From positions 1 through 5,554 of the forward strand of contig CANHHZ010000134.1 of the NCBI GenBank assembly GCA_947460275.1: DNA of 5,554 nucleotides, given 5' to 3'. Positions 1 through 4,971 of the stretch are shown in pieces. Every line of letters starts with the position of its first letter. The stretch's first letter is position 1. Source of the stretch: Sphingobacteriaceae bacterium (GTDB lineage Bacteria > Bacteroidota > Bacteroidia > Sphingobacteriales > Sphingobacteriaceae). Below the pieces are notes generated by a model. The model did no database searches, was not told where the DNA came from, and saw only the letters and a program-made list of their open reading frames with translations. The position numbers and the translations under genes are program-made.

Positions 1-162
1 AGTAAAACTACTTCCAGTGGCATGGAACTGATTGCTTAAAAATATAGTTTTTTCATCAATGGATTCATTTAAAAGGGTAGGATAAGCGCTCAAACTTGCA
101 TTTGCACTTTTGGCCCCAACTAAAAAAATAATTAAAACACTAAACTTCTAGATTTTCTGCAT
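1..162 (-). pseudogene. 5' end of a secreted-protein gene with an in-frame amber stop at codon 5 (partial, runs off left edge)
   Basis: Reading the minus strand from an ATG at 162-160 gives M-Q-K-I, then TAG at 150-148. The same frame then stays open for 49 codons to the window edge. The residues after the stop, KFSVLIIFLVGAKSANA, look like the rest of a Sec signal peptide: a positive charge, a hydrophobic core, and an A-N-A signal peptidase I site. The mature part starts near SLSAYPTLLNESIDEKT and continues to HATGSSFT at the edge. Joined across the stop, MQKI-x-K plus the hydrophobic core makes a textbook signal peptide, so a Tyr or similar codon may have mutated to TAG. No ATG or GTG, and no TTG before the signal-peptide core ends, lies between the stop and that core. 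The ATG is 32 nt after the regulator stop at 195, on the same strand, so cotranscription is possible. I do not recognise the mature protein. Alternatives are a sequencing error or a rare start codon after the stop. Confidence 0.55.
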
Positions 163-194
163 AAATTATATAATATTAATTGTTAAACAGTTGA

Positions 195-884
195 CTAAAA
201 AGAGATTTCTTTGCCGAATAATTTGAAATATTTTCTCTTATCAAATTTATACAAGGTAGCTGCCCTAAAAGAAACTCCTTTCTGTTTTTCATTTAATTCC
301 TTTAAAACACCAAAACTCAATATTTTTTTCCTGAAATTTCTTTTATCTAGCTTTTTTCCTAAAATTAATTCATAAACATTCTGAACTTGAGTCAAGGTAA
401 ATTTTTCAGGTAAAAGTTCAAAGGCAATTGGCAAATGTTTTATCCTTCTTTTGATTTTTTCTAATGCCTTATTAAAAATATTTTGATGGTCAAAAGCCAA
501 CTTAGGCATTTCTTTTATATTGATCCATTGAACATTTTTAACATAACTGGTAAGAGGCTTTAGGGCTTTATCTCCACTCAATCTAAGCATGGCGTAATAA
601 GCAACAGAAATTACTCGCCCCTGTGGATGCCTATCTACCTCGCCAAAAGTGTAATATTGCTCTACGTAGATATTACTTAAACCTGTGAGTTCATGCAAAA
701 TACGCGAAGCAGATTGATCTACACTTTCGTTTTCACCAACCAAATTGCCTGGTAAAGCCCACCAGTCTTTAAACGGCTGCCCGTTTCTTTCTATAAGCAA
801 TACTTTTAGTTCGCCATTGTCAAAACCAAACAATACGCAATCTATGGAAACTGCAGAATTAAAAATTGGTAATCTCTCGTTCAA
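195..884 (-). CDS. NrtR-like transcriptional regulator (Nudix sensor domain plus C-terminal winged helix)
   Basis: This 229-residue protein has the two-part layout of NrtR-type regulators, in which a Nudix-fold domain senses a nucleotide or sugar-derived ligand and a winged helix binds operator DNA. Residues about 10-145 form the Nudix part (SIDCVLFGFDNGELKVLLIERN, WWALPGNLV). Residues about 155-225 (LLPEKFTLTQVQNVYELILG, then LDKRNFRKKIL) match the family's C-terminal winged helix. The Nudix box at residues 46-69 is degenerate. Where an active hydrolase has R-E-x-x-E-E-x-G it reads R61-I-L-H-E65-L-T-G68, so two metal-binding glutamates are gone and hydrolysis is unlikely. The start is TTG at 884-882; no ATG occurs in frame for at least 40 nt upstream, and the N-terminal length suits the family. 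In Bacteroidota, relatives such as AraR and XylR control pentose or other sugar-use genes; the effector here cannot be read from sequence. An interrupted signal-peptide gene follows downstream. Confidence 0.85.
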   Translation of the reverse strand: MNERLPIFNSAVSIDCVLFGFDNGELKVLLIERNGQPFKDWWALPGNLVGENESVDQSASRILHELTGLSNIYVEQYYTFGEVDRHPQGRVISVAYYAMLRLSGDKALKPLTSYVKNVQWINIKEMPKLAFDHQNIFNKALEKIKRRIKHLPIAFELLPEKFTLTQVQNVYELILGKKLDKRNFRKKILSFGVLKELNEKQKGVSFRAATLYKFDKRKYFKLFGKEISF

Positions 885-1265
885 TGTAATAAAATTAATT
901 TTTATAATGATAAAACAAAATAAATAAACTTGGGGTATTTATTTTTGTAAAAATAATAAAAAAAATTACTTAGTGTAGACGACACACAGTATATTAGCAG
1001 ATTAAATAACAAAAACAGATTTAAAAAATATTTCTGTTTAAAACTCTGGCCGAGACAATCCGATTATATAAGCCTAGGTAAAGTGTTTTGTTACGACACC
1101 TAATGATTATAAACTTAATTGATAAAAGATAAAATTTTTAAAGCTTTAATACAAAAGCAAACACACCTAAATACTTGAGTGGTGATATAAGTCTGAAGCA
1201 ATTTAACCATTTGAAACAGTGGGTGATATTTTTAAGCCGGAAAAGAACTCTAAATAATAAAAAAG
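885..1265. other. Intergenic region between divergent regulator and kinase units; small repeats, no convincing gene
   Basis: No frame encodes a recognisable protein here, and the longest ATG ORF on the minus strand (1115-1210, 31 residues) looks random. Structures visible are: an imperfect inverted repeat AGTGTA-N5-CACACA at 972-988; an AAACAGA/TCTGTTT inverted repeat at 1013-1019 and 1033-1039, followed by a T-rich run when read on the minus strand; a GTGT/ACAC pair at 1083-1086 and 1096-1099; a perfect 12-bp palindrome TTAAAGCTTTAA at 1138-1149; and the 8-mer GGTGATAT at both 1181-1188 and 1222-1229. A TAnnTTTG-like box (TATTTTTG, 940-947) has no properly spaced -33 partner. As the shared upstream region of a regulator and a divergent operon, it could hold operators, but none is proven. 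Confidence 0.5.
972..988. promoter_or_regulatory. Imperfect inverted repeat, possible operator upstream of the NrtR-like gene
   Basis: The sequence is AGTGTA-GACGA-CACACA. Its core, GTGT-N5-ACAC, is symmetric and lies about 90 bp upstream of the regulator's TTG start. The left half-site AGTGTA is identical to that of the perfect repeat at 3352-3368. NrtR-family regulators usually bind palindromes near their own or neighbouring promoters, which makes this a possible site. The symmetry is short enough to be chance. Confidence 0.2.
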
Positions 1266-1388
1266 ATGAAAACAAATAGCCTATGTGGCGAGGATACTAT
1301 ACTTATGCCTTCATCAAAAGCATTACACCTGCAAATTCCTAAGCTAGAATTTGGTTTATTAGAAATGGCTAATATTTTATTCATTTAG
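1266..1388 (+). CDS. Possible small ORF (40 aa) just upstream of the sugar kinase gene
   Basis: ATG at 1266 opens a 40-codon frame that starts MKTNSLCGEDTILMPSS and ends in EMANILFI before TAG at 1386-1388, five nucleotides before the kinase ATG. The close junction resembles translational coupling or a leader peptide, and the stretch is a little less AT-rich than the DNA before it. I do not recognise the sequence. It has no signal peptide, membrane segment or obvious motif. It could be a real small protein, a leader ORF, the decayed end of a lost gene, or chance. No ribosome binding site helps to decide, as is usual in this phylum. Confidence 0.25.
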   Translation: MKTNSLCGEDTILMPSSKALHLQIPKLEFGLLEMANILFI

Positions 1389-1393
1389 ATCAT

Positions 1394-2236
1394 ATGATAG
1401 CAGTAGTTTACAGTGGTTCTAAAAGTGCATTTTGGAGAATTTCAAAAGAAGATCATACTGCGGTACAATGCACTATTCCAGGTATAAATCCATTTTTTAA
1501 TGATCAAAAACAAATCCTCCACTTGTTAAACAACGAGATAACACTAATCAACTATGCCGAGCAAATAAAAAAAATATATGTTTTTGCAGAAGGTGCATCT
1601 CATATTGATGCGCAAAGCCTATTGGAAGAGACCTTGCAAATCTTCTTCAAAAACAGTAAAATTATAGTAAAAAACGATTTATTTGGGGCAGCTATTGCAG
1701 CTTGTGAGCACAAAAATGGGATTGTTTGTATTTTGGGTAGTGGTGCAAACTGCGCTTATTTTGATGGAAAAAAACTAGAAAAAAATTGCTTTGGCTTGGG
1801 ATATCTTTTAGGTGATGAGGGTTCTGCAAACTATCTTGGGAAAATGTTGTTAAAAAACTATCTAGAAGATAAACTACCAAAAGATTTGAAGCACATTTTT
1901 GAAAACAAATACCATTTAGACAGAGCGTTAATTTTGGAAAGAATATACAAAAAACCAAATCCACAAAACTATCTAAGCCATTTTTTCGACTTTTATGTAG
2001 AAAACAAAAAACATCAATTTATACAATGTCAAATAGATTTAGCTTTTGAAAAATATTTTTCAATTTACTTAATACCAACGCTCAAATTACACCCAAATGA
2101 AGAGGTGCATTTTGTAGGTACTGTCGCTGGGACTTTTGAAGAAAATATACATTTGATAGCCGAAAAACACAATATTAACATAACCTCAATAAAAAGAGAA
2201 CCCATAAATAATTTATTAGCATATTACTCAAATTAA
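1394..2236 (+). CDS. BadF/BadG-type ATPase, N-acetylglucosamine kinase-like sugar kinase homologue
   Basis: This 280-residue protein has the ASKHA fold signature of the BadF/N-acetylglucosamine kinase family, whose members use ATP to phosphorylate an amino sugar in the cytoplasm. Visible motifs in order are: phosphate-1 loop YSGSKSAFW at residues 6-14; T-x-G-x-N-P at 27-32; candidate catalytic Asp95 in NDLFGAA; phosphate-2 loop GIVCILGSGAN at 109-119; the hallmark GLGYLLGDEGSANYLG at 134-149; and a C-terminal adenosine-type segment VHFVGTVAGTF at 238-248. The loop normally reads D-S-G-S-T-K; here Tyr6 replaces the Asp that helps position Mg-ATP, so activity or substrate may differ. The ATG at 1394 is the only usable start, because a stop lies in frame at 1370-1372. 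The gene ends six nucleotides before gapA, which strongly suggests one transcript. Family assignment is firm; the substrate is an inference. Confidence 0.8.
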   Translation: MIAVVYSGSKSAFWRISKEDHTAVQCTIPGINPFFNDQKQILHLLNNEITLINYAEQIKKIYVFAEGASHIDAQSLLEETLQIFFKNSKIIVKNDLFGAAIAACEHKNGIVCILGSGANCAYFDGKKLEKNCFGLGYLLGDEGSANYLGKMLLKNYLEDKLPKDLKHIFENKYHLDRALILERIYKKPNPQNYLSHFFDFYVENKKHQFIQCQIDLAFEKYFSIYLIPTLKLHPNEEVHFVGTVAGTFEENIHLIAEKHNINITSIKREPINNLLAYYSN

Positions 2237-2242
2237 AATATA

Positions 2243-3244
2243 ATGACTAAAGTAGGAATAAATGGATTTGGCCGTATTGGCCGATTAGTTTTTAGAGCCG
2301 CATTAAAAAGAGGCTTAGACATCGTTGCGATCAACGATTTAATTGAGCCTGATTACATGGCATATATGTTAAAATACGACAGTACTCATGGCCGTTTTGA
2401 TGGTAGCGTAGAAGTGAAAAATGGTCAATTAGTAGTAAACGGAAAAACTATTCGCATCACTGCCGAAAAAGACCCAGCAAATTTAAAATGGGATGAAGTA
2501 GGTGTAGAAATTGTAATCGAATCTACTGGTTTATTTTTAACACGAGTTGACGCCAACAAACACATTGCTGCAGGAGCTAAAAAAGTAGTGTTTTCTGCAC
2601 CTGCAAAAGATGATGATATTCCAACATACGTAATGGGTGTAAATCATGATCAATTGACTGCCGACCAAACTGTTGTCTCTAATGCCTCTTGTACCACTAA
2701 TTGCTTGGCACCAATTGCTAAAGTATTGCACGATAATTGGGGAATTGCCGAAGGATTGATGAGTACAGTACATGCTGTAACTGCTACACAAAAAACTGTG
2801 GATGGACCCTCTGCAAAAGATTGGAGAGGCGGACGTGGTGGTTTCTCGAACATCATCCCTTCTTCTACAGGCGCAGCGAAAGCAGTTACTAAAGTAATTC
2901 CTGCATTAAAAGGAAAATTAACTGGTATGGCATTTAGAGTTCCTGTGGCAGATGTATCTGTTGTGGACTTGACCGTTAGACTAGAAAAACCAGCTACGTA
3001 TCAGCAAATAAAAGATGCCATGAAAACCGCCTCAGAAGGATCACTGAAAGGTGTTTTAGGATATACGGAAGAAGAAGTGGTTTCTTCTGATTTTATTGGA
3101 GATGATCACGCCTCGATTTTTGATGCTGGCGCTGGGATTGCACTAAACGATAATTTTGTTAAAGTGGTTTCTTGGTATGATAACGAATGGGGATACTCTT
3201 CTGCTTTGGCCAAGTTTGTAGAATATTATGGCACTTTAAAATAA
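2243..3244 (+). CDS. gapA: Type I glyceraldehyde-3-phosphate dehydrogenase, NAD-dependent
   Basis: The enzyme converts glyceraldehyde 3-phosphate, phosphate and NAD+ to 1,3-bisphosphoglycerate in cytoplasmic glycolysis. The 333-residue length is normal for the tetrameric type I family. The Rossmann motif GINGFGRIGR sits at residues 5-14. Asp32 (in AINDL) is the classic determinant for NAD over NADP. The catalytic nucleophile is Cys150 in SNASCTTNCLAP, with His177 in STVHAVTATQ as its base. The phosphate-site segments RGGRGGFSNIIPSSTGAA (195-212) and the C-terminal WYDNEWGY (311-318) are intact. Codon use is less AT-biased than in the neighbours, as expected for a highly expressed gene. The ATG lies six nucleotides after the kinase stop, so the two genes probably form one operon. 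No pfkA-like gene, which I would have expected nearby, is seen in this window. Confidence 0.97.
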   Translation: MTKVGINGFGRIGRLVFRAALKRGLDIVAINDLIEPDYMAYMLKYDSTHGRFDGSVEVKNGQLVVNGKTIRITAEKDPANLKWDEVGVEIVIESTGLFLTRVDANKHIAAGAKKVVFSAPAKDDDIPTYVMGVNHDQLTADQTVVSNASCTTNCLAPIAKVLHDNWGIAEGLMSTVHAVTATQKTVDGPSAKDWRGGRGGFSNIIPSSTGAAKAVTKVIPALKGKLTGMAFRVPVADVSVVDLTVRLEKPATYQQIKDAMKTASEGSLKGVLGYTEEEVVSSDFIGDDHASIFDAGAGIALNDNFVKVVSWYDNEWGYSSALAKFVEYYGTLK

Positions 3245-3267
3245 TTAAAATGCGTTAATAAATTTTT

Positions 3268-3284
3268 AAAGCATGCTTTTTTTG
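3268..3284 (+). terminator. Weak possible terminator after gapA
   Basis: The self-complementary AAAGCATGCTTT (3268-3279) can fold only into a 4-bp AAAG/CTTT stem with a CATG loop, and it runs into a seven-T tract ending at 3283. An alternative pairing uses ATGC at 3250-3253 with GCAT at 3271-3274. It lies 24 nt after the gapA stop. The stem is short, so read-through into the downstream hairpins is possible. Confidence 0.3.
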
Positions 3285-3351
3285 TTTAAACCAAATTGGA
3301 AAGCACACTCCGAAATTCTGTAAATAAAAAATAAAATTTACAAAAAATAAA

Positions 3352-3368
3352 AGTGTACTTTATACACT
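3352..3368. promoter_or_regulatory. Perfect inverted repeat AGTGTA-N5-TACACT, likely operator or activator site
   Basis: Six-base arms are perfectly complementary around the spacer CTTTA. The centre (3360) lies 25 nt before the TACATTTG box, about 39 nt upstream of the expected transcription start, where a -33 element would normally sit. No TTG or TTTG -33 box is seen there. A weak -33 with a symmetric site over it is typical of a regulated promoter. The binding protein is unknown. Confidence 0.4.
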
Positions 3369-3384
3369 ATTAAAAAAATATTCT

Positions 3385-3392
3385 TACATTTG
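3385..3392 (+). promoter_or_regulatory. Bacteroidota-type -7 box TACATTTG
   Basis: TACATTTG is an exact match to the TAnnTTTG -7 consensus known for Bacteroides and Flavobacterium primary-sigma promoters. The -33 partner is poor and is replaced by an inverted repeat at 3352-3368. Transcription would begin near 3398 on the plus strand. No ATG-initiated gene follows before the strong terminator at 3500-3538, so the product would be a short untranslated RNA. Confidence 0.5.
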
Positions 3393-3397
3393 TATTA

Positions 3398-3538
3398 AAC
3401 GTAATAAAGATTTCAATACAACAGAAAAATATTCTTTTCAAAACACAAGAAAAGAAATTTAAAGAGTAACCCGTTCATACAGGTTTATATTTGGTTAGAA
3501 AAAAGGACAAGTCTGGATGGATTGTCCTTTTTCTTTTT
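3398..3538 (+). ncRNA. Candidate small RNA between gapA and the histidine kinase gene
   Basis: About 140 nt lie between an exact -7 promoter box and a strong intrinsic terminator, and the only ATG is inside the terminator loop, so the transcript would be non-coding. It could fold into three parts: a perfect 8-bp hairpin TTCTTTTC/GAAAAGAA (3432-3439 with 3449-3456, nine-nt loop); a short AACC/GGTT hairpin (3468-3471 with 3482-3485, or TAACC with GGTTA at 3493-3497); and the terminator stem. The stretch AAAGAGTAACCCGTTCATAC between the first two hairpins is less AT-biased and could be a functional single-stranded segment. I cannot match it to a known family from memory; Flavo-1 and 6S-type RNAs would be the ones to compare. 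It might instead be only a shared terminator for gapA read-through and the convergent kinase gene. Confidence 0.45.
3500..3538. terminator. Strong bidirectional intrinsic terminator
   Basis: An 11-bp perfect stem pairs A5-GGACAA (3500-3510) with TTGTCC-T5 (3522-3532) around an 11-nt loop. On the plus strand it runs into TTTTTCTTTTT; on the minus strand the stem is followed by a run of six T. It lies 10 nt past the histidine kinase stop at 3549. It therefore suits ending that gene on the minus strand as well as a plus-strand transcript starting near 3398 or reading through from gapA. Confidence 0.85.
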
Positions 3539-3548
3539 AAGAAGAAAT

Positions 3549-4823
3549 TTACTTAAAATAAATTTTAAAAGTAGTTCCTTTTTCTAATTGAGTAGTAAAT
3601 TCTATTTTACCTCCCATCGACTCAACTTGGCTTTTAGTGATAAATGAACCAAATCCTTTTGTATGATTTTCGCCGAAAGCTGGATCAGAACCAAATTTGC
3701 TGTCCTTATATTTTTTCAAATCTATCCCAATTCCATTATCTTTAATACTTAATACCAATTGACCATTCTCATAAAAAGCTTTTAAATTTACAATTGGCTT
3801 TCTATCTGGATGCGCACATCTTAAAGCATTTGCAATAAAGTAGAGCAATATGCTTTCCAGATACGAAGCGTTATAATTTACGATTATACTTTCTTCCACA
3901 TCAACAGTAATTTCGGCCTTCTTAATTATGATTTGAGGATTTTGAACAATTAAAGATTTTTTGATATAATCATATAAATTTAAAGGCTGAACAACAATAT
4001 CAACATTAGTTTGAACATTAACTATCTTACTTAAATTAAGCAACGTTTGATTTAAATCATTACCTAATTTCTTTAAAAGCTGTAGCATTTCATTACGTTC
4101 GTCATCGGTTTCTGCAGTTTCTATAAGTGAGGACACCCCTTGAATATTTACTGCATGAGAACGTAAATTATGAGAAACGATGTAAGAAAAATTCAACAGC
4201 CGCTTATTTTGATCACTAAGCAAATCAAACGATTGTTTAAGCGCAAATTCATCTGCTTTTTTTCTAGTGATATCAATCATTATCCCACGTAGCTTTGTGG
4301 GTTGATTAGGCTCATTGATTACTGTAATAATATCTCTTATCCAAACAATAGATTTATTTTTGGCAATTATTCTATATTCAAGATCTAAGGTTTTTTGATT
4401 TTGAATTGCCTCATTAAGATTTTCGCTAACAAGTTTTCGATCTCCAGGATGCAAATTGTTATACCAAAAATTAGATGTTTCCATCCACTCTTTTTTAGTA
4501 TAACCTAAAACATCATACACTTTTTCACTTACAAAAGTGCAAACATCGCTATGGGGATTCCCCTCCCAAACAACACCATCAATAGTGTTTATAAGCGATT
4601 TTAATTGATTTTGTGAAGAAGTAATTATTAGTTCTCGTTCATTTTTTTTCAAAAGTTGAATAAAAACATAAACAGACAAAAACAGCAATATTAATCCCAA
4701 AAGTAAAAACCCAAAAAAACTTAATTGAATCTCTCCATGTTCAAGGTTAAAAATAGAGATAAGTGCGCTCACCTTAAAAAGGTGAACAGCAAGAAATTTT
4801 GAGTGTAAAAGGCTAAAATACAT
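3549..4823 (-). CDS. Membrane PAS sensor histidine kinase (orphan)
   Basis: This 424-residue inner-membrane sensor kinase autophosphorylates a histidine and passes the phosphate to a response regulator. The N-terminus has one clear transmembrane helix (about 35-58, FFGFLLLGLILLFLSVYVF) and perhaps a weaker one at 4-25, leaving little periplasmic part. A PAS_3/PAC domain spans about 74-190 (VVWEGNP, VLGYTKKEW, LHPGDR, RGIMIDITRKKADE). The phospho-acceptor is His218 in SYIVSHNLRSH. The HATPase domain follows: N332 in FIANALRCAHPDRKP, G1 box KDNGIGI at 361-367, and G2 box KGFGSFITKSQVESMGG at 389-405, where the usual Leu after Gly are Phe and Ser. The ATG at 4823 is the only good start, since the next Met is residue 114. 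No response regulator is present in the window, so partner and signal are unknown. It likely has its own promoter, because a strong terminator separates it from the upstream receptor gene. Confidence 0.9.
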   Translation of the reverse strand: MYFSLLHSKFLAVHLFKVSALISIFNLEHGEIQLSFFGFLLLGLILLFLSVYVFIQLLKKNERELIITSSQNQLKSLINTIDGVVWEGNPHSDVCTFVSEKVYDVLGYTKKEWMETSNFWYNNLHPGDRKLVSENLNEAIQNQKTLDLEYRIIAKNKSIVWIRDIITVINEPNQPTKLRGIMIDITRKKADEFALKQSFDLLSDQNKRLLNFSYIVSHNLRSHAVNIQGVSSLIETAETDDERNEMLQLLKKLGNDLNQTLLNLSKIVNVQTNVDIVVQPLNLYDYIKKSLIVQNPQIIIKKAEITVDVEESIIVNYNASYLESILLYFIANALRCAHPDRKPIVNLKAFYENGQLVLSIKDNGIGIDLKKYKDSKFGSDPAFGENHTKGFGSFITKSQVESMGGKIEFTTQLEKGTTFKIYFK

Positions 4824-4847
4824 TAAAAAACAAAATGATCATGTTAC

Positions 4848-4884
4848 CAAATTTAAACAAAACCAAATAGTTGATTTATTCAAA
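4848..4884 (-). promoter_or_regulatory. Possible promoter for the histidine kinase gene
   Basis: On the minus strand TAAATTTG (4855-4848) matches the TAnnTTTG -7 consensus, and TTTG (4884-4881) could be the -33 box. The spacer is 25 nt, slightly longer than the usual 17-23. Transcription would start near 4842, giving a leader of about 20 nt before the ATG at 4823. It lies downstream of the receptor's terminator, which fits independent expression. Confidence 0.4.
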
Positions 4885-4892
4885 TATTTGAA
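4879..4892. repeat. Perfect 14-bp palindrome TTCAAATATTTGAA
   Basis: The palindrome overlaps the possible -33 box of the histidine kinase promoter and lies 56 bp upstream of that gene's start. Symmetric sites in this position often bind dimeric regulators. In DNA this AT-rich a chance origin is quite possible. Confidence 0.35.
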
Positions 4893-4911
4893 ATTAAGAT
4901 ACAATATAAAA

Positions 4912-4953
4912 CAACAAAGCTTCCTGGGTAAATAAACCAAGGAAGCTTTGTTG
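4912..4953 (-). terminator. Strong intrinsic terminator of the TonB-dependent receptor gene
   Basis: A 13-bp perfect stem pairs 4912-4924 (CAACAAAGCTTCC) with 4941-4953. It extends inward by T-A, one G-A mismatch and three more pairs to the loop AAATAA. On the minus strand it begins 18 nt after the receptor stop and is followed by TGTTTTATATTG, a T-rich tail. It should insulate the histidine kinase gene from receptor transcription. Confidence 0.85.
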
Positions 4954-4971
4954 GTGTTTGGAATAAATAAA

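Noticed and set aside
745..927. 60-aa plus-strand ORF over the regulator gene
   Set aside because: It lies antisense to the well-supported Nudix regulator and has no recognisable motif.
940..947. TATTTTTG as a plus-strand -7 promoter box
   Set aside because: No TTG lies at the right distance upstream, the T-run gives the match easily by chance, and the next gene start is over 300 bp away.
1115..1210. 31-codon minus-strand ORF in the intergenic region
   Set aside because: Its length and composition are what chance gives in AT-rich DNA, and no promoter or homology is visible.
885..1393. A decayed pfkA gene or a riboswitch upstream of the kinase-gapA operon
   Set aside because: I looked for remnants of phosphofructokinase motifs and for hallmark core sequences of TPP, SAM, cobalamin and fluoride riboswitches and saw none.
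1692..1964. 90-aa minus-strand ORF inside the kinase gene
   Set aside because: It is antisense to a conserved coding region and has no start context or motif of its own.
2537..2856. Two minus-strand ORFs (84 and 68 aa) inside gapA
   Set aside because: They are reverse shadows of a highly conserved enzyme gene, and their low-complexity Cys/Ser-rich sequences are not protein-like.
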